From assembly GCA_016208685.1 (NCBI GenBank), contig JACQXM010000015.1:226051-290050 (forward strand): a stretch of DNA of 64,000 nucleotides, in the 5' to 3' direction. This DNA comes from Planctomycetota bacterium. Lineage in GTDB: Bacteria > Planctomycetota > Phycisphaerae > UBA1845. The translations under genes were made by a program, and so were the position numbers. The notes under the pieces were generated by a model, which saw only the letters and a program-made list of their open reading frames with translations, searched no databases and was not told the DNA's origin. Shown in pieces: positions 1-7,426 of this stretch; position 1 is the stretch's first letter, and every line of letters starts with the position of its first letter.

Positions 1-518
1 GCGAGGTCGTAGAGATACACATGAAAGTCCGCGGGGTTCTCGTCGTTGGCGCGATAGGCGAAGGCCAGCGAATCCCGCCGCCAGACCACGCTGCCGTACA
101 CCACCTTGGGGTTGATGAGAAGCGGCTCCAGCAGGCCGGTGGACGTCTGATAGAGGTAGAGGTTGTCCTGCTCGTTACCGCCCGCCGCAGCCGAGACCAC
201 GATCCACCGACCATCGTCGCTCAAGCGATAGCCGCTGATGCCGTCCTTGAAGCTGGTGATTTTGACCGCCTTGTCCTGCGAGGTATCGCGCGGCACGCGG
301 TACAACTGGTTGATGCCGTCGGGGTTGTACACGAAATAGAGCGTGCGCTCGGGAAGCGGGCCCAGGTCGGCGTTGACCGGCCAGCGCATCTTGACGAACG
401 CCTCGACATCCGGACCGGCCTTGGGCGCGACGGCGCACCCTCCAACCAGAGCCAATCCCATGAAGACGGTGGCACACCGGCCAGCGGCAGGCGCGTACGA
501 GCGAATGGTTCTTATCAC
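1..518 (-). CDS. Secreted beta-propeller lipoprotein (TolB/S9 peptidase-like), 3' part outside the window
   Basis: The frame is open from 518 to the left edge, so only about 172 N-terminal residues are visible. I place the start at the GTG at 516-518. This gives a basic n-region (MIRTIRSY), a hydrophobic stretch and a V-G-G-C lipobox with Cys at about residue 28. The ATG at 459-461 is the alternative but leaves almost no n-region. After the Cys the chain reads as PD40/WD40-like blades, with motifs such as LYFVYNPDGINQLYRV and YRLSDDGRWIVVS. Such blades occur in TolB-like proteins and in the propeller domain of S9 prolyl oligopeptidases. Whether a catalytic hydrolase domain follows lies outside the window. 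The lipoprotein call is seen in the sequence; the family is inferred. Confidence 0.72.
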   Translation of the reverse strand, partial: MIRTIRSYAPAAGRCATVFMGLALVGGCAVAPKAGPDVEAFVKMRWPVNADLGPLPERTLYFVYNPDGINQLYRVPRDTSQDKAVKITSFKDGISGYRLSDDGRWIVVSAAAGGNEQDNLYLYQTSTGLLEPLLINPKVVYGSVVWRRDSLAFAYRANDENPADFHVYLYDL

Positions 519-636
519 GGCGATTCAAGCTCCCATGGCGTACGGTTTCCTTCCGACACGGATGGGCACGGTAGCGTTTCAGGGGAAGGGGTCAAGTTTT
601 GCGGCGGCGGGCACAAGTTCCGACGGCCGGCGGTGG

Positions 637-1395
637 TTAGGCCGGCGGCGGCTCGCGGTTCGGGATCGGTTCCGCGGTGCGGAGGTGCACGGCGAGCTTC
701 TCTTCAGCCTCCGGCGGGCGGACGTAGAGCGGCACCAGGTCGCGGCGGTCCGTGAATTGGCCGCCAAGGGCCCGCCGCCGGCCCAGTTGGTACACGGTTT
801 CAACTCGCGGAAGCCAGAGCGCCTCGGGCAGCACCGCCAGCCCGGATTCGTCGATGGCCGCGCGATGATAGGCGACGCCCTCGCCGAGGACGACACAATC
901 GCGCAGCTGTCGGGAGAGGAACTCCGCCGGGTCAAACTCCGCCGGCGCGGCGACCGGCCGGTACAGGTCCTGGCCGAAGTCGAAAGCTGCGGCGAACACG
1001 TGGTGGCGTTTCGCATCGAGTATCACCGCCACGCGTTGCGGTCGCGGCGGGACATCCAGCGCATTCTGGGCCGTGGCTTCCAGCGTGGGCACGACGACGA
1101 TCCGCGCACCGGTAGCGAGGGCCAGCATCCGCGCCACGCTGACTCCCAGGCGCAGCCCGGTGAAGCTACCCGGGCCGATGGAAAGGTAGACCTCGCGCAC
1201 CGCCGGCGGTGCCACGCCGTGGGTGCGGCAAAGCCCCTGGATGGTAGGCAGAAACTCAGCGGCATGCTTTCGCGCTCCGCTGAAGCTCCGCGTCTCGAGA
1301 ACCTGATCCCCGCGGCCCAGCGCCACGCTGCCCACGGCGCTGGAGGTCTCGAACGCCAGGATGAACTCAGGTTCGGCGCCGGCTCGTTTGTCCAT
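637..1395 (-). CDS. tsaB: tRNA threonylcarbamoyladenosine biosynthesis protein TsaB
   Basis: TsaB is the non-catalytic partner of TsaD in the cytosolic complex that makes N6-threonylcarbamoyladenosine at A37 of ANN-decoding tRNAs. The ASKHA-fold N-terminus is clear: ILAFETSSAVGSVAL at the start, the HAAEFLPTIQ segment, and the family signature IGPGSFTGLRLGVS near residue 80. The frame could start 15 codons upstream at 1440, but MDKRAGAEPEF at 1395 places the first beta strand at the usual distance, so I chose it. The 252-residue length is normal. The C-terminal part is less conserved, as is usual for TsaB. It lies on the minus strand between two minus-strand genes and is probably expressed alone. 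Confidence 0.93.
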   Translation of the reverse strand: MDKRAGAEPEFILAFETSSAVGSVALGRGDQVLETRSFSGARKHAAEFLPTIQGLCRTHGVAPPAVREVYLSIGPGSFTGLRLGVSVARMLALATGARIVVVPTLEATAQNALDVPPRPQRVAVILDAKRHHVFAAAFDFGQDLYRPVAAPAEFDPAEFLSRQLRDCVVLGEGVAYHRAAIDESGLAVLPEALWLPRVETVYQLGRRRALGGQFTDRRDLVPLYVRPPEAEEKLAVHLRTAEPIPNREPPPA

Positions 1396-1479
1396 GACGC
1401 GGCATCGTACAACAGACCGTGCGCCGTGACAGGCGGGCACGTGCCCCGGAGCCGACCGTAACCGGCCCCGCCCCGGCCC

Positions 1480-2271
1480 TTACCCGCGCAGGCCGATGAT
1501 CCCCCAAACCGCCAGCCCCACCACCGCCGCCGCCACGATCACCAGCCAGCTCACAGGCAGCCCGCGGCGCGGCAGCGGCTCCTGAGTGCCACCATCTGGC
1601 ACTTCGGCAACGTGCAGCGCGGCGCTCAGCTCCGCCAGACGCCCGATCGCCCGACCCCCGCCCGCGACGGAGGCGGGTGGCGAGGCGGCTGCTGCCGCCG
1701 CGGCCGCAGGCTCAGCGCCCGGTGGGGGCGCGTGGTGTTCCTCGAACTCCAGCCGCGCGCCGCAGGCGCCGCACACTCCTTCGTCATCCGTGACGTATGT
1801 GTGACACTTCCAGCAGCGGTTGAAGTAGCGGCACAGCCCGGGGGTTTCCCCGGCGAAGCGCCACTGATGCTGCGTCGCCGGTCCGCGCACGATGGAGGTC
1901 TCTGTGATCAGGCCGCGGCGTATCTGCCGGATGATGCGTTCCAACGCCACGCCGGGAAAGGGGCGCACGTGCTCCAGCACGTACCACGGTCCGGCGTGGG
2001 CGCGCATGCGTGCCAGCATGGTGGCACTGAGGTCCTGCCCGCAGTGGTCGCATTCGGACCGGTCGCGGAGCACGAGCTGCCCACACGTGACACAAGGGGC
2101 GGCGTGACCGTGCCAGACCGCCCGGGCCTGCGGGCTGAGCGGGCCGATGCCGTGCCGCGCGGCGATCTCCAGCGGGTGGTCTCCGGGGGGCAGGGCATCA
2201 GCGCCGCGCGGTTGACCGGTGACCGAGTCCGCGGGTGTGTTGGTCGGCTCTTGCATGGCGTCCTGAAACAT
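1480..2271 (-). CDS. Zinc-ribbon protein with C-terminal membrane anchor, unknown function
   Basis: About 263 residues, starting MFQDAMQEPT at 2271; the ATG at 2256 is also possible. The frame extends upstream to 2472, but that part lacks coding character. Visible features are a CxxC...CxxC zinc ribbon (CVTCGQLVLRDRSECDHCG), a globular stretch around WYVLEHVRPFPGVALERIIRQ, a second ribbon (CWKCHTYVTDDEGVCGACG), an Ala/Pro linker, and one hydrophobic C-terminal helix (VSWLVIVAAAVVGLAVWGI) ending five residues before the stop. This looks like a tail-anchored inner-membrane protein with a cytosolic zinc-binding head. Planctomycetes have many such proteins; I do not recognise a named family and assign no function. 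Confidence 0.72.
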   Translation of the reverse strand: MFQDAMQEPTNTPADSVTGQPRGADALPPGDHPLEIAARHGIGPLSPQARAVWHGHAAPCVTCGQLVLRDRSECDHCGQDLSATMLARMRAHAGPWYVLEHVRPFPGVALERIIRQIRRGLITETSIVRGPATQHQWRFAGETPGLCRYFNRCWKCHTYVTDDEGVCGACGARLEFEEHHAPPPGAEPAAAAAAAASPPASVAGGGRAIGRLAELSAALHVAEVPDGGTQEPLPRRGLPVSWLVIVAAAVVGLAVWGIIGLRG

Positions 2272-2695
2272 CGTCTGCACCTTACCGGCAGCGGCTTGGC
2301 CTATTCTATTCCCGATCAAGACGTAGCGGTGTGCCACGCGGCGATTTCCGACGCGTCGTTGCGGCCGTAAGCCGCCGATGGTGCCCCGGATCCCGCGTTG
2401 GCGCCGGCACCGAGTTAAGTTGTTCGGACGTTCTCTTAAACTATTGTCACGACACAATTTACGATCCTTCATTCGACCCGCTCGGCGTGGGCGCCTGGCC
2501 GCGATCTACCACACATAAAGTGTATGATAATTGAAGTTTACTTCGATCAAGCCATGATGGACTTGAGACGCCAAGCCAACCCATCGGATACGTTTATTGC
2601 TCGATCCGCCTTCGGTGCGCCGGTTGAGGCTCGTGTGGTCGAGCCGATTACCGGCCATTGTACCGAGGCAGGCGCCGCGTGCTGCGTCGCGGGTG

Positions 2696-2711
2696 AGTTC
2701 CACGTGGAACG
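2696..2711. promoter_or_regulatory. parS: Second parS-like palindrome, outer bases degenerate
   Basis: The 14-bp core GTTCCACGTGGAAC (2697-2710) is identical to that of the site 48 bp downstream. The flanking bases are A and G instead of T and A, so one outer pair is lost. Two parS sites within 65 bp would form a local ParB loading cluster. The match to the consensus is direct; binding is inferred. Confidence 0.75.
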
Positions 2712-2742
2712 GCGGGTACGACCGTTGGGCGACCCATGAACG

Positions 2743-2760
2743 CTGTTCCACGTGGAACAG
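2743..2760. promoter_or_regulatory. parS: parS centromere-like site (ParB binding), perfect palindrome
   Basis: CTGTTCCACGTGGAACAG is a perfect 18-bp palindrome. Its core TGTTCCACGTGGAACA (2744-2759) matches the widely conserved bacterial parS consensus, variants of TGTTYCACGTGRAACA, which ParB binds near the chromosome origin. It lies in an intergenic gap about 23-24 kb from dnaA, a typical distance. parA and parB are not in this window. Confidence 0.85.
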
Positions 2761-2816
2761 CTCGCGATTTGGGGGACGGCGAAGCCACCGATGTCGCCGG
2801 ACACGCCGTCGGCACG

Positions 2817-4214
2817 CTATCCAGCACGTGTCGCCCTCACGTCGCTTCGTGCCAGCGCGGTGTAGACCACCAGGCTCGCCAGGCACAAGATTAGCGCGAC
2901 GACCCACACCGGCCAGCCGACCAGCGCCCAAAGCCACATGCCGAGCAAGGGCGAAATCAGCCCCCGAACGCCGGCGAGAAAGACGTGGATCCCCATGTAC
3001 ACCTCCGCTTCGTCCGATTCTGCGAAGTGAAGGTGGCCCAGATTCCACGCCAGCGTCCCCCCGCCCTGGCCCAGGCCGTGGAGTATGCCCCGGAGCGCGA
3101 ACAAAGCCACGGCCAGCGGAATCAACAGTGGCCGGGACGATGGGTCTCCGAGGGTAGCCAGCGTGCCGAGCAGTCCCGCAGCGATCGACGCCGCCCAACA
3201 GAAGACATTGACCACCCGGAACCGCAGCACTCCCAAACCGTCGAACAGTCTTCCCCAGCGACCAAGACTGCCGAGCAGAGCCAGGGTCGGGATTGCCATG
3301 ATCAGCGAAGTACTCGTCCAAAAGCCCCAACCATCGTCACTCGACAGGCTGCTGGTCACGATGGCAACGACCACGGGGATGGTCATCAGGTTTGCGGCCC
3401 CTTGCAGGAACTGGGCCACGCAATACCAGGCGAACCGCCGGTCACGCCGCAGGACGGCCATCATGCGGCCAGTAACGTGGAGCGGCGAAAGTAGGGCGGC
3501 CAAAGCCATCGGTTCCACTATGTCCTCGCGCCAGTCAGGCCCGCTGGATGGACCGGCCCGGCGAAGGTTCCGTCGCTCACCCCGCACCCTCAGCCGAGAA
3601 ATACGCAATACCCCCAGGGCGCCGAAACACGCAACGACGACGAAGATCACGCGGAAGGCATGGGGGTCGCGATCGCAGAACGCGGCGCAGAGCTGAACCG
3701 TCAAGATGCTGATGAGCGAACGAACGCCCTGGAGGCGTGAAGCGACCTGCCCGCGCAGCTCCCGGGGGTAGTTAGAGCGCCAGATGGCGGAACGGACCGT
3801 GATGACTCCGGCAAGCAGCACTTGGGCGAGCGCCATCTGGGCGATGAACCAAACGCCTCCTGCCGGCGACACGGGAATGATGGCGGCGCCCGCCGCGCAG
3901 ACGGCCGTTCCGGCCGCGAACCAGGAAAGAAGTCGCAGCTTCCGCCGCCCCACGCACAACATACCCCAGAGGAGACTGAACACGTATGCGGCAAACGGGC
4001 TCGCGGACGCTACGGCGATGAGTACCGGGCCGCCGTGGAACGTCCTGGCGACCAGCACGCTGGCAAACTGCCCTTCGATGAGCGCGGCCAGGACGCTCCA
4101 GGGCACGATCTGCCGGAGTTCATAGTAGAAGTGGCGCCGGGCGAAGAACGGCAGCCGATCCAGATGGAGAAGATCCAAGCCACACCCCGCGCGGGCGGCG
4201 CGCCCGCGCCGCAC
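2817..4214 (-). CDS. Major facilitator superfamily-type transporter
   Basis: A polytopic inner-membrane protein of about 465 residues. Hydrophobic helices run from about residue 35 to the end, broken by a basic cytoplasmic loop near the middle (LRVRGERRNLRRAG), as expected for a 12-helix MFS protein with two six-helix halves. The first helix (VPWSVLAALIEGQFASVLVA) follows an amphipathic N-terminus. The frame opens with GTG at 4214; TTG at residue 13 (LDLLHLDRLP) is an equally good start. The substrate cannot be read from sequence. The gene is transcribed away from a 230-bp gap that holds two palindromic operator candidates (4354-4369, 4409-4424), suggesting dedicated control of export. Confidence 0.82.
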   Translation of the reverse strand: MRRGRAARAGCGLDLLHLDRLPFFARRHFYYELRQIVPWSVLAALIEGQFASVLVARTFHGGPVLIAVASASPFAAYVFSLLWGMLCVGRRKLRLLSWFAAGTAVCAAGAAIIPVSPAGGVWFIAQMALAQVLLAGVITVRSAIWRSNYPRELRGQVASRLQGVRSLISILTVQLCAAFCDRDPHAFRVIFVVVACFGALGVLRISRLRVRGERRNLRRAGPSSGPDWREDIVEPMALAALLSPLHVTGRMMAVLRRDRRFAWYCVAQFLQGAANLMTIPVVVAIVTSSLSSDDGWGFWTSTSLIMAIPTLALLGSLGRWGRLFDGLGVLRFRVVNVFCWAASIAAGLLGTLATLGDPSSRPLLIPLAVALFALRGILHGLGQGGGTLAWNLGHLHFAESDEAEVYMGIHVFLAGVRGLISPLLGMWLWALVGWPVWVVALILCLASLVVYTALARSDVRATRAG

Positions 4215-4353
4215 GGGGCGGCCGGGCGCGGTTCGGCGCGGCCCGGCCCCTCAGTCCGACGCCGCGCGCCGCGCTGCGACGGGGGCGCTTATACCGGCAC
4301 GGGAGGCGGGCGTCCAGCCGGCGGCGCCGCCGCATGCCGGGAGGAGCGGCAGC

Positions 4354-4369
4354 GTCATCTATATGGCAC
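4354..4369. promoter_or_regulatory. Imperfect operator-like palindrome upstream of the MFS gene
   Basis: GTCATCTATATGGCAC is a two-mismatch version of the perfect palindrome 55 bp downstream. The pair lies 140-210 bp upstream of the transporter start and just beyond the 3' end of lexA. Spacing of about five helical turns would suit cooperative binding by a dimeric regulator; this is inference. Confidence 0.45.
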
Positions 4370-4408
4370 TGTGTCCGGCAGCCGCGGGCCGCCCGGAGGA
4401 GTCGGAAC

Positions 4409-4424
4409 TGTCATATATATGACA
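4409..4424. promoter_or_regulatory. Perfect operator-like palindrome
   Basis: TGTCATATATATGACA is a perfect 16-bp palindrome, strikingly A+T-rich in a G+C-rich gap. It is 24 bp beyond the lexA stop codon and has no run of T after it, so a terminator is unlikely. A repressor site for the divergently placed MFS gene is the simplest reading. It resembles E. coli LexA boxes only in its alternating TA core; the CTG-N10-CAG ends are absent. Confidence 0.5.
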
Positions 4425-4447
4425 CCTTCGGCCCGCCCGCGCCTGCG

Positions 4448-5083
4448 TCAGTAGCGCCGCAACACGCCGATCACCACGCCCTGGATGGCGACGTTCTGGG
4501 CGTAAATGGGCTGGTAGGCAGGGTTGGCGGGTTGCAGGCGGACCCGCGTTTTTTCCTTGTAGAACTTCTTGAGCGTCGCCTCCTGGCCGTCCACGAGTGC
4601 CACGACAGTGTCACCATTCCTGGGGTTGGAACGTTCCTCGAAGACCACGAAATCCCCGTCGCTGATGTGCTCGTCGATCATGCTGTCACCCATCACGCGC
4701 AGCGCGCGGACCGGGTAACGGCTGGCGTAGATGCGCTCCAGGTCGACGGCGTCGAGGGTTTCGATGGCCTCGATGGGGCGCCCCGCGGCAATACGGCCCA
4801 CCAGCGGCAGCAGCGTGGGTCGATCATCCGGCAGCCGGGCAGAAGGCGTCAGCTCCAAAGAGCGTGCCTTGTACGAACGCCGCGCCAGCAGCCCTTTGCT
4901 TACCAGGGCCTCGACGTGTTCGTATACCGTGATTTTGCTTACGCCGATTCGGTCGGCCATTTCCTGCAGGGTGGGGGCGTAGCCGGTGTCCCGCCGCCCG
5001 TCGCGGATCAGCGTAAGGATTTCCACCTGGCGCGGCGTCAGACACGCCGCATCGCCGGGTTGGGATTTGAGATTCCGTCGCAT
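4448..5083 (-). CDS. lexA: LexA repressor, self-cleaving regulator of the SOS response
   Basis: LexA represses DNA-damage genes and cleaves itself when stimulated by RecA filaments. The 211 residues show the N-terminal winged-helix domain (LTPRQVEILTLIRDG; APTLQEMADRIGVSKITVYEHVEAL), the Ala-Gly cleavage site in GRIAAGRPIEA, and the S24 catalytic dyad: Ser in MGDSMIDEH and Lys in VDGQEATLKKFY. About 14 residues precede the usual LTPRQ start, so the N-terminus is slightly long. A well-formed reading frame with its own Shine-Dalgarno (5321) precedes it and overlaps it in another frame. A candidate promoter for both lies at 5399-5426. Confidence 0.95.
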   Translation of the reverse strand: MRRNLKSQPGDAACLTPRQVEILTLIRDGRRDTGYAPTLQEMADRIGVSKITVYEHVEALVSKGLLARRSYKARSLELTPSARLPDDRPTLLPLVGRIAAGRPIEAIETLDAVDLERIYASRYPVRALRVMGDSMIDEHISDGDFVVFEERSNPRNGDTVVALVDGQEATLKKFYKEKTRVRLQPANPAYQPIYAQNVAIQGVVIGVLRRY

Positions 5084-5321
5084 CCTGCACCTCGATATAG
5101 GCGTATACCCCGGCCGGGTCCCTCACGACCAGGGGTAGAATCGCCTTGGCCGCCAACGCCCGGAGCCGCGCAAAAAGGGTCGCCTGCCGGCGGGCGGCAA
5201 TCCGCTCCGCGGCGGCGACCCTTTCCGCGGCTTCCGACGAAGCGGCGGGCCAATAAGTTCGGTAATCGCCGCCGGGGCCGAAGATGCACACCGGGGCTTG
5301 CATGTTCGCGTCCGTTGCCAC
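4824..5321 (-). CDS. Hypothetical ORF preceding and overlapping lexA out of frame
   Basis: A GTG at 5321 is preceded by AGGAG at ideal spacing (seven bases). The first 80-90 residues look like genuine protein (MATDANMQAPVCIFGPGGDY; a long Ala/Arg/Glu-rich helix; ILPLVVRDPAGVYAYIEVQD). The frame then continues for 260 bp inside lexA in a different phase, where composition becomes Arg/Pro/Gly-rich as in a shadow frame. Either a short upstream gene has lost its stop by a frameshift, or it is truly translated and coupled to lexA. I do not recognise a family. It is the only candidate for a cotranscribed gene between the promoter and lexA. Confidence 0.4.
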   Translation of the reverse strand: MATDANMQAPVCIFGPGGDYRTYWPAASSEAAERVAAAERIAARRQATLFARLRALAAKAILPLVVRDPAGVYAYIEVQDATESQIPTRRCGVSDAAPGGNPYADPRRAAGHRLRPHPAGNGRPNRRKQNHGIRTRRGPGKQRAAGAAFVQGTLFGADAFCPAAG

Positions 5322-5398
5322 TTGGTTGCTCCTGCGTCCGTGCCGACTTGCCCGCGGGGCGCCACGTACCCCGCCAACAAGCGAGCGTCCTTCACCAT

Positions 5399-5426
5399 AG
5401 TCTACCTAACTTTTGCCGAACGTCAA
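5399..5426 (-). promoter_or_regulatory. Candidate sigma-70 promoter of the lexA transcription unit
   Basis: Read on the minus strand, TTGACG (5426-5421) and TAGACT (5404-5399) are separated by 16 bp, a good match to housekeeping -35/-10 elements. The spacer carries GTTC-N7-GTTA, one base away from the GTTC-N7-GTTC operator used by LexA of alphaproteobacteria; that could be the autoregulatory site but may be chance. Confidence 0.5.
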
Positions 5427-5777
5427 GCGCCGGGGCGGTTTTTTTTCACAGGCGCGAGATCGCTCAACGCGCGTTCGATGCCCGCGGCGCGCAACGGTCA
5501 CCGGCCGCGCTTGGTCGCCGGACAACTCCCGACCATCAGGACGATGGCGCCCGCTCAGCACGCGGGTACGAGCCCAAGCGTCCGCCGCGCCGCGATCGGA
5601 CCCGATAGCCGCATTCTCAGTATTGGGAATGAAGAGGCCTGAGTGCTTCCTTGTTGATGCCGGCGCCGGAGCCCGTGCGTCAGCCTCGATGATCGGCGGC
5701 GGCGCGCCATGCGGCCGACCGCACCCGGTTCCTGAGCGGCTTCGGGTCTGCGAAGCAGGTGAACCGAGGCGGCAGGT
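5427..5777. other. Intergenic region between lexA promoter and ntrC-like gene 3' end
   Basis: About 350 bp without a gene I can support. Short open frames here have no Shine-Dalgarno, no recognisable motif and shadow-like composition. No repeat or clear terminator was seen. Confidence 0.5.
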
Positions 5778-7226
5778 TCAGATTTCCTCGCCCTCGGAAA
5801 TACCGTCGGGCTCGGCGGCGCCCTCGCGGCGCCGGCCGAACCGCTCCATGCGATAGCGAACCGCGTCGCGCGAGATGCCCAGCAGCCGCGCCGCCCGGCT
5901 CAGGTTGTTTTTGGAAAAGGACAGGGCCGCCTGGATCACACGGTATTCGATCTCGTCGAGCTTCGGACCGTCACCGCTGAAGTCGAGGCGGATGGTCTCC
6001 TCGGCGGGCGCGACCTCGAGGGCTACACCGCCGGTCGAAGGCAGGGCGCTGATGTTCAGATGCTCGGCTCCGATCCTCGGTCCGTCACAAACCAACAAGG
6101 CGCTCTCCACGGTGTGCATCAGTTCCCGCACATTGCCCGGCCAGTCGTAGGCGTGCATGGCCGCCAGCGCTTCGGGGGCAAACCCCTGCAACCGGATGCC
6201 GTAGCGATCGCCGAGCGCCTGGAGGAAGTGCCGCGCCAGCGGCTCGACGTCCTCATGGCGTTCGCGCAGCGGCGGCATGGTGATGGTGAGCACCCGCAGG
6301 CGATGGTAGAGGTCGTCGCGGAATTCGCCCGCCTCGATGGCCTCGGGCAGGTGGCGGTTGGTGGCGGCAATCACGTGCACATCCACCTTGCGCTCCTTCG
6401 TGCCGCCCACGGGACGGAGGTTGCGGTTCTCCAGGACGTACAGCAGCTTGGCCTGCAAGGGCAGGGGCATGTGCCCGATTTCGTTAAGAAAGATGGTTCC
6501 ATGGTCGGCGATCTCGAACAGCCCGCGTTTGTCGCCCCGCGCGTCGGTGAAGGCGCCCTTCACGTGTCCGAAGAGCTCCGACTCCGCCAGGTGATCGGGG
6601 ATGGCGGTGCAGTTCACATGGACGAACTGGGCGTCGCGCCGTGGCCCGGCGTAGTGGATGGCGCGGGCGGTGAGGTCTTTGCCGGTTCCCGTCTCGCCGG
6701 TGATGAGGATGGTGGGAGGTTCGCGGGTGGCGAGCGCGGGGCTGGCGGTGATGCGCTCGATGAACGTCTTGACCTGGCGCATGGGTTTCGAGTCCCCGAT
6801 GATGCCGCCGCGATCGCTCTCCGCCCGTTCGCGGCTGCGGAAGTAGCTCAACTCCGCGGCCAGCGACTGGGTCTTGAGTACGCGCTCGACCACCAGTTGC
6901 AGTTCTTCGAGGTCCACCGGCTTGGTGAGAAAGTCGGCGGCGCCGGATTTGATGGCCTGCACCGCAGTGGCGATGTTGCCGTGCGCCGTCATCAGCACCA
7001 CGGACGCGGAACTGCCCGCGGCTTTCAGCCGCGCCAGTACCGCCAGGCCGTCCATGCCGGGAAGGCGATAGTCGAGCAGGATGACGTCGGGGCGGGTTGC
7101 CTCGGCGGTGCGGATGCCCTCTTCGCCGCTGGTGACCGTCGTGGCTTCGTGGCCGGAGAACCCCAGCGAATCGCAGATGTTCCTCGCCAGGATCGGCTCG
7201 TCCTCTATGACCAGAATGTTGGCCAA
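5778..7226 (-). CDS. NtrC-family sigma-54-dependent response regulator
   Basis: 482 residues with the classic three-part layout. A receiver domain (residues 1-120) has acidic pocket ED, phospho-acceptor Asp in VILLDYRLPGMDG and conserved Lys in FLTKPVD. The AAA+ domain (about 140-380) has Walker A GETGTGKD, the sigma-54 contact loop GAFTDA (GAFTGA variant) and the arginine-finger region DDLYHRLRVLTI. A Fis-type helix-turn-helix ends the protein (KNNLSRAARLLGISRDAVRYRM). One oddity is in Walker B: it reads GTIFLNEIGH, with Asn where nearly all relatives have Asp (codon AAC), which could impair ATP hydrolysis. The gene is divergent from the histidine kinase at 7427, its probable partner. Confidence 0.93.
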   Translation of the reverse strand: MANILVIEDEPILARNICDSLGFSGHEATTVTSGEEGIRTAEATRPDVILLDYRLPGMDGLAVLARLKAAGSSASVVLMTAHGNIATAVQAIKSGAADFLTKPVDLEELQLVVERVLKTQSLAAELSYFRSRERAESDRGGIIGDSKPMRQVKTFIERITASPALATREPPTILITGETGTGKDLTARAIHYAGPRRDAQFVHVNCTAIPDHLAESELFGHVKGAFTDARGDKRGLFEIADHGTIFLNEIGHMPLPLQAKLLYVLENRNLRPVGGTKERKVDVHVIAATNRHLPEAIEAGEFRDDLYHRLRVLTITMPPLRERHEDVEPLARHFLQALGDRYGIRLQGFAPEALAAMHAYDWPGNVRELMHTVESALLVCDGPRIGAEHLNISALPSTGGVALEVAPAEETIRLDFSGDGPKLDEIEYRVIQAALSFSKNNLSRAARLLGISRDAVRYRMERFGRRREGAAEPDGISEGEEI

Positions 7227-7426
7227 GCTGTGCTCCCGACCGTACCCGGCGGGCCGGCACCGCGGCGGGCAACCCTCTATTCTCGGGGGCTCTTTACCCC
7301 CGTCAACAGGTCATGGACCATAGTCGCAAAGACCGGCGGCGCTCGGCGCCGTCAGCGGCCGGCGGCCTCCCGACAAGCGGGCCCGGCGGCATGCAGCGGG
7401 GCCGCTGAGCCGGCGGACTGCCTGAG

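Larger units (their letters stand above)
2272..2816. other. 545-bp intergenic region with parS-like palindromes
   Basis: This gap lies upstream of the zinc-ribbon gene and downstream of the MFS gene, which read in the same direction. The part around 2420-2600 is clearly more A+T-rich than the surroundings. It contains ATTGT...ACAAT and ACAC...GTGT inverted repeats and probably holds the zinc-ribbon gene's promoter, although I could not fix a convincing -35/-10 pair. Two GTTCCACGTGGAAC palindromes at 2697-2710 and 2745-2758 are listed separately. I see no convincing gene. Confidence 0.5.

Noticed and set aside
4409..4424. TGTCATATATATGACA as a terminator of lexA
   Set aside because: A perfect palindrome with no loop and no T-run; operator-like instead.
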